NCBI GenBank assembly: GCA_018398765.1
Contig: JAHBMJ010003414.1
Span: 1 to 11,414 of the forward strand
Source of the DNA: Chromera velia
Lineage: Eukaryota > Sar > Chromeraceae
Reading direction: 5' to 3'
DNA length: 11,414 nucleotides
Under the pieces are notes generated by a model, which searched no databases, was not told the origin of the DNA, and saw nothing but the letters and a program-made list of their open reading frames with translations. The translations under genes were made by a program, and so were the position numbers. Of this stretch, positions 1 to 8,469 are shown in pieces. Position 1 is the stretch's first letter; each line of letters opens with the position of its first letter.

Positions 1-22
1 ATAGGATAGGATAGGATAGGAT
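1..22 (-). repeat. (ATAGG)n tandem repeat, probable LINE 3' tail
   Basis: Four copies of ATAGG plus AT lie at the window edge, reading (CCTAT)n on the LINE strand. The repeat follows the LINE 3' UTR directly. Many LINEs end in a short tandem repeat instead of poly(A), so this is read as the element's 3' tail. It could instead be an unrelated microsatellite cut by the window edge. Confidence 0.6.
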
Positions 23-120
23 TAATGTCTGGAGGATTGGCCTCCTGCCCCAATGCCGAGCGCTCGACGTGCGGCGTCCAGGAAAAGCGCATACACGCGT
101 CGGACCTTCCTGGCCGGCCC

Positions 121-143
121 GCACAGGCCAAAAAGACCTGTGC
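121..143 (-). other. Stem-loop in LINE copy 1 3' UTR
   Basis: GCACAGGCC (121-129) and GACCTGTGC (135-143) surround AAAAA. In the minus-strand RNA this makes a 9-bp stem with one U-G wobble and a UUUUU loop, about 70-90 nt downstream of the LINE stop codon. A U-G pair fits only the minus-strand RNA; the plus-strand version would have an A-C mismatch. Some LINE reverse transcriptases recognise a 3' stem-loop, so a role in template recognition is plausible but inferred. A smaller GGAGG/CCTCC hairpin lies at about 32-46. Confidence 0.6.
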
Positions 144-213
144 CGCAAACTGTTTACGTGATAATCAATCAATTACTATCAATCGCATGCGAAAGACTGC
201 AATCAATCAACTC

Positions 214-2655
214 TCACTGACGATGCTGCGGCCCGCCGATCGACCCGGCGGAGCTCAAACAGGCTTCAAACGGAGGCATCTCAAAACAAACGGTCGATCG
301 ATTAGAGGCCAATCTCATTACTTCCCAGTCACTCAACCCTTTGGTTTCTCCCTCTTCCTTTGCTTGCTTCATTTGCTGCCATGTTGCTGAATACTCTGCC
401 TGTCTTTTATTTTTTTCCTTTTCATTTGACCAAAGGATTTGGTGGGCTTGGTCCAGCTGGATGCTTGATACATCTTGCAGGCTGTATGCATTTCTCTTGC
501 GGCATCCCTTTACGGCAGCTCGTTTTGTGACAACATCCTTCAAAAGCTTTTCGACGCTTCCATCTGTCTCACTTAAAAGAAAAGAAAACAAGGCAAGCCT
601 TTCTGTCTTCTTGTTTGTCCCCTCTCCCCATTTTGCCTTTCCTGCTGCTCTTTCCCCCCTCCCTTCATTCCATGTGTCTAAAAGAGGCTGCAAGCAAACA
701 GCCCTCTTGGCATCATGCAAGGGATACTCGGTCAGAACGTGCACTTCGTCTTCAACCACCTGGATGCCAAGAAGATCAGAGCAAACAATGCATTTTCTGT
801 CATGCAGCGGGGTCCTCCTCCCTCTATCAAGAGAGAATTTCCCCTTATTGACCTCAAGGCTCCTCTCTCCCACCCTGAATGCTGCTCTTCTTCTGTAGAC
901 TGACTAGGGTGCAACCTTTCTGTAATACACAGGGGTCCGCTTGATGCTTTCTCTCTCAATTGAGAGACCGTTTTCTCTGTTTCTTTTATCTGTCTGTTTG
1001 CTGTGCAGCCACAAGTTCAAGCGGTTTCCGTTTGATATTATAGTATGAATCGGATGCATCAGTGATCTTTTTTGCAATTCTTTTCTCTCATTTTCTTTTC
1101 TCTTTTGCATTGCGTTCTCTATTCTTTCCGCAAAGACTTCGTTCTTTCTTTTTGCCACCGATTCTCTCTGTAGTACGCTAATCCATCTTACTATCTGGTC
1201 TCTCTGTTCACATGCCGGCTGTCTTTCTGCTGCTTCTGGCTCTTTCTTGATACAAAAAGGGTTGCTTCGTCTGTGTGGAAAAAGAGTTTGAGCACATTTC
1301 TTCAGATGAGGAAAAAAGTGAAAAGGATGTTGTCTTCCCCCCTTCAAATCACTGTCCACCCCCTCCTGAATTAACTTGGCAAGCACATGGCCTGTTGGTG
1401 TATTTCTTGCTTTCTTCAAAACTTTTTGTGCCTACAACAGCGTTCTCTGAGCTACAACTAAGTCAATGGGGAGCAAGCCTGCCTCCAAAAAGGTTGTGTG
1501 TATGCTTTCTTTCTCTTTCAACTGGAAAACCCATCGAATGAACCTCCTCTGCAATCGATCGAAGTCTGCCAAAGACTCTTGCGAATGTGAATGCACTTCA
1601 CAGCCATACAGCCATACAGCACACACTGTCTGTTTGAACCAATGGAAGCAAGTGGCTGGAGGAATCTCTCTTGCTGATGTGATCTTACTTTTCAGCACAA
1701 AAAAGAGTCTTTCTGCTTTCACTGTTCTTTCTCTCATCATTGCATCTACTGAGCAATCTTCTATTAACAACAAACCAAGATATGGGTATTCCTTTGCTTG
1801 CTCTAACTCTTTCCCCTCCAAAACAAAAGATTCCTTTCTTCCCCTTTCCCTTTCTGACCGGCAAAACTTGACAAACCTTGATTTGTCTGACAAAAGAAGT
1901 CTGAGGGGCTCTATGTATTCCTCGAGAGCTCTCAGCAATCTTTCCATCTCCCTTGCCTCCGCTGACTTCAGGTAGGTGTCGTCTGCGAAGAAGGCGACGG
2001 GGAAGTCTTCCTCCGACCCGTCTGCGTCTCTCTGGAGCTTTGGCCCTCTCCCTGTCAGCCTTGCTCTCTTCTTAATCTCTTCTGGCATGTCGTTAATATA
2101 TGCAGAAAACAAAGAAGGACCGGCCGGCCCGCCTTGCTTTGACCCCTTGCTTTCTCTGAACTACCACTCCGTTCCCCTCACCCTTGCCTTGATGTTCTGA
2201 AGAGATGCGGCCACTTATTTGATGGTCTTTTCTGACATTCCATGCTTTCTCAGTTGAACTTCCATCATCCGATGACTCGCTTCATGAAACGCGCTTATAA
2301 AATCAATAAAAGAAAGATACAGACACTCAAAACGTGCAATCGATTGAAGGAAAAGAAAAATAGCATTCAGAGTCCCCACCCCCTTCCTATATACAAACTG
2401 CACTTCATTCCTTTTCCCGCTCCCCTCTTTCTCTACCGCATCTCTGATCCCCAGTTCTCCCCACTTCGCATCTGCAGAATCCAAGTGAATTGGTCTGTGT
2501 CCTTTCTGCATGTTTTGCGGTTTTTCTGGCTTCAGGACAGCAGCAATCACTAGATCATTCCACCCCTCTGGCCACTATACAAAGCGAGCACACACATTCA
2601 GCAAGCAGTTGTAGCAGTCAACCACCGACTCTGACTTTGCCATCACCCCAGGCCT
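214..2655 (-). CDS. LINE copy 1: reverse transcriptase and C-terminal region (ORF2, 3' part)
   Basis: This frame encodes the RT that would copy the element's RNA at a nicked target. Reading inward from 2655 it shows WPEGW and HRPIHL (fingers), QFVYRKGVGT, motif A as FIDFISAF, motif B as SKQGGPAGPSLFSAYIND, motif C as FADD near 1985, and YLGLLL after it. A C-terminal region of about 400 residues follows, with CIVC, H and a Tyr where the last zinc ligand (Cys) of LINE C-terminal motifs is expected. The frame is continuous only if TAG 2575-2577, TAA 2215-2217, TAG 2161-2163, TAG 1432-1434 and TAG 904-906 are sense codons. It contains no in-frame TGA before TGA 214-216. If the standard code applies, this is a pseudogene with five stops. 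It joins the linker by a frame change near 2650. Confidence 0.85.
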
Positions 2656-3530
2656 AAGATGTCTGGAGGCATTCCATCTTTCCCTGCTGTCTTCTTTGGA
2701 TTTCTTGTTTTCTTTATCCAGTCTCTTACACTGTCTGTTCTTATCTTCCATTCTCTTGCCTCTGTGAGAGCTTCAAAAGTCTTGCATAAGTTGGTCACCC
2801 TCGCTTTTATTACCTTTCCTGACTTTCTGTCTGTAAAGGTAAGTTGCTCGTCCTGTTCTCTTGTTTCCTCCTCGTTCTCCTTCCATTGTTCTGCCCATCT
2901 TTTTGCCTTCTCATCCTCTGTCAGCGCGTTTTCCTTTCTGACCTCTTTCTTTTTGCCTAGCTTGTTCCAGATCTTCCATGCTCCTCCTGGCTCTCTGATC
3001 TCTTTCTTTTTCTCTTCAATTCTTTTGTATTTCTGTCTCGCTGCTTCTTTTCGTATGGCCTTTCTTCTCTCCTTACTTACTATGTGTAGCTCTTTTTTTG
3101 CTTCTCTGAATTCATTCTTAGCTTCTTCACTTTTTTCTTTTTCAAGTTTTTCTCTACTTTGTCTCGTTTTCTCTCCCACTTTCGACTCGGTCTTTTTCAC
3201 TTCCTTCAGATTTCTTCTTATGATGATCTCTGGGCTGTCTCCTTCTTTTACTTTTGCTCCTCTTCGAAATTTCTTTTCTTTCTTTACTGCTCGTTTGTAT
3301 TCTCTCTCCACTGTATCGTGCAGCTGTCTGTAGAGCCTGTTTAAGCTTTCTTTCATCACTCTCACTCCTTTTGCTACGTTCATCATCTTGTTGAATTCCT
3401 TTTCTATTCTTTCTTTCTCCAGACTTTCCTGCAAGCTATCTAGAAACTTCCTTTCCACCCTTTCTGGCAGAGGTCCCCACCATCGTTTTTTTATTTGATC
3501 CCTTTTTGGGAGCTCTTTTTCCATTTTCTA
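2643..3530 (-). CDS. LINE copy 1: charged linker between endonuclease and RT
   Basis: About 290 residues are very rich in Lys, Glu and Arg and look helical or coiled-coil. The frame has no TAA, TAG or TGA between 3524 and 2645. Its end, KDGMPPDILGLG, resembles the G-x-DG-x-P element that precedes LINE RT fingers, so the frame is real. TGA 2643-2645 follows at a GGGG run, and RT coding resumes there in another frame. Its upstream side overlaps the endonuclease frame within A-rich sequence at about 3510-3535. The endonuclease frame and the RT frame are the same frame, so this segment is shifted out and then back. That pattern suits two indels (decay or homopolymer sequencing error) better than programmed frameshifting, though frameshifting is not excluded. 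Confidence 0.75.
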
Positions 3531-4383
3531 TCATTTTCTTGGCTCTCTCTTTTCCTTTCCTTCCGTTTTCGCTTCTTGGAAATCGTAGGCAAAGCCACAG
3601 GGCAGCGTGATCGGTGGTGATTGAGTGAACATATCTCACTGAAAAGTCTTGAACTCTCAACAAAAGTTCAGGGGACACACATACATAATCATTCACCGCT
3701 TATGCATCCCGCCCCAATGCAGAAAAAGTAAACAAATCATCAAATGCAAACGACTTCACCCCCCTATCCCCTACGACCTTACACTCTCGCAGCCCATTGA
3801 TCGGAACAATCTCTGTTTCTTTGCAGAAAGACATCATCCTTTTTCCTTTCCAGTTCACCACCCTGTCTTTTGACTGCCTTGTTGGTCTGAAAGGCGTCTC
3901 TTCCTTTTCCCACATCTCTCCCCTCACCTCCTCCCCCACGTTCTCTCCAAACGTGAGTCTTGGCGCTTCGCTGCCAGTCCTCGAATTGAAGTCTCCCCCT
4001 ATACAGACTGTCCGTCTCCCTCCCCCTCCCTCCCTACGTTTCTCTTCCAAACGGTCTTTCAAGTCTGTGAGGAATGTATTGTCCGCGTGCGTAGAATCTG
4101 CGCACGGGTCGTACATCCCGCACAAAAGAGGCGTGTTCAAGTCAGGGTGTCGTACTATCGCTGCGGCATTGCTCAGTCGTTCCTCTTCCCATCTCGCACT
4201 TCTTGCCCTATAGCTGAGAAGAACGGCTACCCCCCCCGTGCTGGTCGTTGTTTCCCCTCTTTTCGAAATCAACGGAAAGTTCTTGACTTCTTTCTCTCCC
4301 TTGGCTGTCCTGCACTCCTTCAGTGACGAACAACTTTCAGGTAGAAAAAGGATGTTTGCTGCCTCAAACTCGCTTAATTTCAA
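3525..4383 (-). CDS. LINE copy 1: APE-like endonuclease domain (ORF2, 5' part)
   Basis: This encodes the endonuclease that nicks target DNA for target-primed reverse transcription. Visible family features, in order, are FLPES (the metal-binding Glu motif, usually LQET), GGVAVLLS, CGMYDPC, IGGDFNSRTG (the GDFN motif), VNDYVCVSP and TTDHAALWL (matching the C-terminal SDH catalytic His). TAA 3700-3702 falls between GDFN and VNDY in otherwise continuous domain sequence, so it must be a sense codon or a nonsense mutation. The frame reaches A-rich sequence at about 3525, where the linker continues in another frame. The N-terminal strand of the domain lies upstream in a third frame. An intact catalytic motif set is seen, but activity is doubtful given the frame changes. 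Confidence 0.85.
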
Positions 4384-4612
4384 ACTCTTTGGAGCACAAA
4401 CAAGGCTGCAACCCTCTCTGTTCCCCTTTGCAGTTCAGCTAGGCTACCCACATTACTCCTTCTTTTTTTCTTTTTTCCATTTCATTTTTGGACTCAGAGG
4501 AGAGAAACAGCTGAACGTTTGCTTGGAAGTCGCTTTCTGATGGAGTGCGTGATGAGATTCTATCTGATTCAGTCCCTTCCCTTTCTCCTTCCCCTTCCCT
4601 TCTCTCTTCCAT
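4364..4612 (-). CDS. LINE copy 1: N-terminal start of ORF2 (APE first strand)
   Basis: From an ATG at 4612-4610 the frame gives a hydrophilic Glu/Arg/Lys-rich leader, then VMWVA, TAG 4439-4441, then LNCKGEQRGL. With TAG read as Gln this becomes VAQLNCKG, which matches the usual first strand of LINE APE domains (Q-x-N pattern, Asn being a catalytic metal-site residue). The frame ends at TGA 4364-4366, next to a short duplicated stretch (GAGTTTGA occurs twice), where the rest of the domain continues in another frame. The frame is open without any ATG up to about 4831, so the true start, and whether remnants of an ORF1 lie upstream, is not known. Confidence 0.65.
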
Positions 4613-4799
4613 CCCTCCATGCCGATCCCCCTCACCTCCCCTCCCTTCTTCCCCAGAAGATCGCCCGGAAGACTGTCTAGTGCCTTGCTGATGATCTCGG
4701 CTCGTGTCGTGCGCGTCTATCCTCCCGTCTCCTGCTCCTCCACCTCTCCTGTGAGCCCTGCACAAAGAGGGAGGGGGGGACAAAAGTGTGAGTTCGGGT

Positions 4800-5042
4800 T
4801 TATATGTTATGCTGTTATATGCTGTAAACACTATTGTTTGACAACTGTTGGGTGTTACTTAGTATTGCTTTAGGTCACTAAATTAAGTGTTATATCTAGT
4901 GTTAAATTAAATTAATCGATATGTCAAGCTCGATCATGCATATTTACGGTGTGACATCGGTAATTCAGTGGTCACACTGATTCTGTTAGTGCTTTTGCTC
5001 CATTGTGGGCCCACATCATCATCATCATCATCATTATTAATC
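4800..5042. other. AT-rich spacer without recognisable gene
   Basis: The sequence turns AT-rich at about 4795, right at the probable 5' end of LINE copy 1, and stays so until the CAT repeat at 5013. No convincing reading frame, RNA gene or motif is seen. It is probably host spacer DNA between two mobile-element remnants. Confidence 0.5.
5013..5039. repeat. (CAT)n microsatellite
   Basis: Seven CAT units are followed by TATTAA. On the minus strand this reads (ATG)n directly downstream of the LINE fragment at 5043-5111, so it could be a 3' tail of a minus-strand LINE. It could equally be a plain microsatellite. Confidence 0.75.
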
Positions 5043-5111
5043 AGTCTATAGGCCATCATGCAATGCATGAGTCTAGGACAATGCTTTATTGCCCCTTTGC
5101 CAGACCTGCAT
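5043..5111 (-). repeat. Diverged LINE fragment, direct repeat of 6540-6618
   Basis: The 69 bp match 6540-6618 with one 10-nt deletion and a few substitutions. On the minus strand the equivalent of LINE copy 2's AGLAKGQ-SIVLDSC is readable, with TAA where copy 2 has TAC. Weak similarity continues about 20 nt beyond 5111. The deletion breaks the frame, so it is a dead fragment of the same LINE family. Confidence 0.85.
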
Positions 5112-5115
5112 CATA

Positions 5116-5321
5116 CAACGGGAGGGGGCTTCATTCTCGCAACTCTAAACACCCTGTATCTAGAAGATGCTTTCTCAATCGCTGATGTCGTTTCCCTTTT
5201 GTGGGAGGAGTGCGACGACTGCAACAGAGACTCTCAGGCAGTAGAGGCAGACAGGAAGACCGGTGGAGAGGAGGGGCGGGAGATGTACTTAGGAGATGGA
5301 AAAAGAATATTCAAAAGATGA
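5116..5321 (+). CDS. Possible plus-strand coding fragment, unrecognised
   Basis: The frame gives GGGFILATLNTLYLEDAF and continues acidic to GKRIFKR before TGA 5319-5321, without internal TAA or TAG. It resembles no family I know. Downstream on the same strand, GTAAGT occurs at 5334 and 5412 and TTGCAG at about 5361-5366, which would fit a 31-nt intron and a small exon. That is far shorter than the minus-strand introns here. It may be a chance frame or LINE-derived sequence read backwards. Confidence 0.2.
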
Positions 5322-5452
5322 GACGGGCAGAGGGGTAAGTAACCATCATATGCATCGAATTGCAGGCCTTACGATGGAGGGCGCAGACAGATGTTTCGCA
5401 AGAGTCGCAGGGCCGGTATAGGTAAGTGTCTGAGTGCCAGGGTAACTTTCAT

Positions 5453-6660
5453 TCATGCCAACAATTCGCTTTGCATTGTATGTTTTAGAGGGGTAGAGTC
5501 TTTCGATAGCAACCACTTTCTCTCTCTTTCTTGGGCTCTGTCTAATTTGGCTTCAATTTCGGTTACAATTGCATTCAGAGCCTCTCGATCTGCTCTTGTT
5601 TCTGTGCATTCAGTCAGTCGGTGCAGTAGATCGTCTGCTTTGCCCCTGCATGCAGGGCAAACCGCGTCTTCCAGCCCTCTATAAGGTGCATAGGGGCAAC
5701 CACCGAGCAACATATACAGCAAGGCTGAAAAAGGGCCTGAGGACCAGATCGCAGCGCAAGGGAGGGAAACGAAACGGGGGGACGAAGGAGATGAGGGAAA
5801 AGTAGAGGAAAGGAAGAGGGGAGACGAATGTTAGGCAGTAGGATAAGACGTTTGGAACACATTCGGTCTGACGCCTCTGCCAAACTGCAAAACCGCCCCC
5901 CGTGAAGCGGCCCTTTCTAGATAAGCATCAATCCATTCATCAACTTCCTGGTTGATCACTGCTCTTAAAAGAAGGAGACGGTTAACCTTGATGGCTTTCT
6001 TCCTTCTCCTGATGGTTGGATTGACAGTCACAAATTCTTCCAATCCGGTCGACCCAATCAATTTTTGTGCATACATCATAGAGAAAAGACAATCACCATT
6101 CATTAAAGCTGACCAGGCACCCACGGGCATCTTGAGGTCAATATGTTTTAAGTTAGTCAAATACCCCGCAAGTCTCATCGACACGTGTATACGTGTAGGA
6201 AGTAGACCGACAGCATACAGGGTAGGTATACAGAAAGAGGAGAGAGACAGATTCAAAGCACAACGGACAAAGCGCAATTGAAGGACATCTAATGCATCCA
6301 TGTTTGACTTGCGGACAGGCAGACAGTCAAACGCATATAGAGCAACAGGCAACCAGAAAGCGCATAGACATAAAATTTTTGCTGCGGGAGGCAGGCGACC
6401 TAAAGAGAGTGCCACGCTCTTTGCATGACTCATCCATCTACTTGCTATGCTAAGCCTCTCTTCTATTACTTCCCTTAAGTCTTCCCCTTCGAACAAAAGA
6501 ACACCCAAATAATTATATGACCCCACTCTCTCGACTATAAGTCTATAGGCCATCATGCATTGACATGTAGTACATGAGTCTAGGACAATGCTGTATTGCC
6601 CCTTTGCCAGACCTGCATTACTCATCGGAGTGGAGCTGCCGTCTGCTAGCTGAAACCCGG
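5453..6660 (-). CDS. LINE copy 2: 5'-truncated ORF2, end of RT to C-terminal zinc motif
   Basis: The frame begins just after where the RT catalytic motif would be. AGLAKGQ and SIVL match the segment between RT motif C and thumb, followed by YNYLGVLL, the usual Y-x-YLGV element. About 300 residues later it ends with CPACRGKADDLLHRLTEC, a C-x2-C-x8-H-x4-C motif typical of LINE C-termini. TAA 5831-5833 lies between these parts in the same frame and must be sense, or a single nonsense mutation; the stop is TGA 5453-5455. Endonuclease and RT palm are missing, as is common after incomplete target-primed reverse transcription. The protein is only distantly like copy 1 in the YLG region, so two families are present. 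The 5' junction lies between about 6620 and 6700. Confidence 0.82.
6540..6618 (-). repeat. Direct repeat within LINE copy 2 (partner of 5043-5111)
   Basis: These 79 bp lie inside the copy 2 coding frame and are repeated, minus 10 nt, about 1.5 kb away in the same orientation. The two copies bracket the rest of LINE copy 2. Confidence 0.85.
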
Positions 6661-6875
6661 CGCCTGAATCATGACGCTTAATCGATTTAAGTACCGTCCC
6701 TCACTATAGAAGGCTGCGACAGTCAAACCAATCCAAGATACTGAGAGCAGACAGAGTAAACCAGTGAAGAGGGAGAACAAGGATTGGAATAGATGTACGA
6801 AGAAGGCGTTTGAAGGGTCAGAAGGATGAACAATTCGGAAAAAGACCGTTCGGTCATTGTGTTTGCATCTTTTAT
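6640..6875 (-). CDS. Candidate exon with a membrane segment, gene A 3' part
   Basis: A strong acceptor (pyrimidine-rich stretch ending TCTTCTCTTACAG) precedes 6875. The frame starting after two bases encodes VFFRIVHPSDPSNAFFVHLF and then about 25 hydrophobic residues up to SWIGLTVAAFYSEGRY, a likely transmembrane helix. It stays open to TAG 6649-6651 (open under the alternative code) and TGA 6622-6624, by which point the sequence is also readable as LINE copy 2. The host exon may therefore be cut by the LINE insertion. A competing frame in the same exon ends at TGA 6723-6725. The donor in gene A was not fixed: GTGAGA at 6980 and GCAAGT at about 6991 are candidates. No family was recognised. 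Confidence 0.45.
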
Positions 6876-6961
6876 CTGTAAGAGAAGAGGAAAGGGAGAT
6901 AAAAAGGAAACAAAACAGAGAAATAAGAAACAGAACAAACTCTTATTGCTAAGCTTCATAC

Positions 6962-7825
6962 TCAGTCTGCTCTCACAGCCACGTTGCAACTTGCCTTTTT
7001 GAAGACCAGGTCGGTCACATTGAGGCTCTCCTTCTCCTGCTGGATGGTTTAAATTTTAAGCGTCACAAAAGCCTGCAGAGCGCGTGTGACTGATGGGAAA
7101 GACATGTCAAAGGAGAGGTTCTCTCTGCTGGATGCTTGTTCTTCCCCCTCTTCGAACTGTTTGAGAAAGCCAATCTCGTCTTGAATCTGATCCCATGCCC
7201 TCTGACGCCAAGACTTCTTTGCTGACTTAAAAACGACGGCGGGAGTCATCATCTGTGCAGTGAAGCGCAGACGAGGACTCATGCGGTCAGAGGGATGAAG
7301 CAGAGAGAAGAGCTACTGCAAAAAACGTTGCACATTGCATTCTTCCTGCTCTGATTCAGAAAGATAAGATTGAATTTCTCTGCAGACATGAAGCCGCACC
7401 TTACAAGAAGGGAACGCGTCTCCATACCCGCGAACAGAAAAGGGCGAACGCCCATTCCAGGCGGCAATCACATCGTTGGCATACTTCTCCATCATGTTAC
7501 AATGAAAAACTGCCTCCAGGCCCCTTTGCCTAACAAAATCTGCGCCGTCACAGTAAGGCAGGTCCTCTTGTACACAAAGGTCAAACAGCTCATAAACAGT
7601 CTGAGCTGAGAGCCCAAACGGGTTTTCGCTGAAGTCTCCTTCAAGGAAAAAGTGAATGAAGTGCACTGGGGCTTAGGGAACCTCAGGAAGAGTAGGTAGG
7701 GAGAGGGGTTTTGAGGAACCAACGTCTATGATAGTGGAATAGACGAGTCCAGGGATTTGATTGACAGAGTCACCTTTCAAATTCAAGGAGGAGGACATGG
7801 ATGCACTGTTGTTGGTAGAGGGCAT
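6962..7825 (-). CDS. Gene A: unrecognised protein read through TAA/TAG/TAA
   Basis: One minus-strand frame runs from an ATG at 7825-7823 to TGA 6962-6964, about 287 residues, if TAA 7673-7675, TAG 7313-7315 and TAA 7049-7051 are sense codons. All three would be Gln, giving EVPQAPV, FLQQLF and LKIQTIQ. The protein has a Ser/Asn-rich start and a Cys-containing central part (VYELFDLCVQEDLPYCDGAD, then NDVIAAWNGRSPF). A basic Trp-containing stretch (KKSWRQRAWDQIQDEIGF) and a Glu-rich segment follow. No domain or signal peptide was recognised. The frame is open without ATG to about 7940, so an upstream exon is possible; a pyrimidine-rich acceptor-like stretch ends near 7930. Splicing near 6980-6992 may replace the last residues. 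Under the standard code this would be a triple-stop pseudogene. Confidence 0.6.
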
Positions 7826-8042
7826 GTTGGCATCGCTAGGCTTGTGCCTTCTTAAGTGGACTTTTGCCCTCAAGTCGGACCTTAAACTTAAATTGCCCAA
7901 AAAATAAATATTTTTATGCTGTGTTTTAATGTACTAATAAGGATTAGAAAAAAAAATAGAAACTAAATATATTAAAAGACGTTAAACAAATTTCACTGAA
8001 ATTGACCACTTCTAGACAAATGATTTATTCACAACTTTAACC

Positions 8043-8062
8043 TGATGATGATGATGATGATG
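8043..8062. repeat. (TGA)n microsatellite
   Basis: About six TGA units are visible, in the opposite orientation to the (CAT)n tract at 5013. The adjacent 8062-8150 patch is less AT-rich than its surroundings and could be an old mobile-element end, but nothing recognisable is present. Confidence 0.8.
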
Positions 8063-8469
8063 TATGGGGTTAAAGCCGGTGAGCCGTATAGACTCTGGCC
8101 AACCTAGAGTGTCAAACATAGAGTTAAACTTTCAACTTAGGCCCCACTGGGGTAAATTGAAATATGATTATCAATTTAATTAGTCAAATTTCATTTTGTT
8201 TTCTTTGAATATAAAGTTAATTATATTCAATTTATTATAAAAAAATAAATGAGATTCAAACATATGTGGATTTATGATAGTAAGTAAAATTAATATTACG
8301 ATCGACAATAAGTGATCAATTATGAAAATTTATATAGATTCTATATACTGTGAGACATGCATACACAGAAAGAAACACATATAGACATGTACGTACATAT
8401 GTACAGACTGTCACATAGAAATTGAGCGATATATATATATGCATATAGAGACAAATAAAGATATACACG

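Larger units (their letters stand above)
1..4800 (-). mobile_element. Nearly full-length APE-type non-LTR retrotransposon (LINE), copy 1
   Basis: On the minus strand the element runs from about 4800 (5' side) to 1 (3' side). In order it has an APE-like endonuclease, a charged linker, a reverse transcriptase with motifs A, B and C, a long C-terminal region with a degenerate zinc motif, a 3' UTR of about 190 nt with a hairpin, and a short tandem-repeat tail at the window edge. This order is standard for APE-class LINEs. No RNase H domain or LTR was recognised. The 5' boundary is placed where purine-rich coding sequence gives way to AT-rich DNA and is uncertain by about 150 nt. Three changes of frame (near 4370, 3525 and 2650) mean that this copy, as assembled, is not one open frame. 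The clade was not assigned. Confidence 0.88.

Noticed and set aside
341-898. Plus-strand open frames across LINE copy 1 (also at 1466-1975, 2659-3333, 3797-4213)
   Set aside because: They are antisense shadows, rich in Ser, Phe and Leu as expected opposite Lys/Glu-rich coding; the minus strand carries recognisable LINE motifs.
904-2217. LINE copy 1 as an ordinary multi-stop pseudogene under the standard code
   Set aside because: All in-frame stops are TAA or TAG, none TGA, and the same pattern recurs in LINE copy 2 and host exons. It remains the fallback for the frame changes but does not explain the stops well.
6540-6618. The 69/79-bp direct repeats as a target-site duplication of LINE copy 2
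   Set aside because: The repeat itself encodes part of the LINE frame, so it cannot be the host target site of that insertion.
8387-8398. ATGTACGTACAT palindrome
   Set aside because: Short palindromes are expected in this AT-rich alternating sequence; nothing links it to a function.
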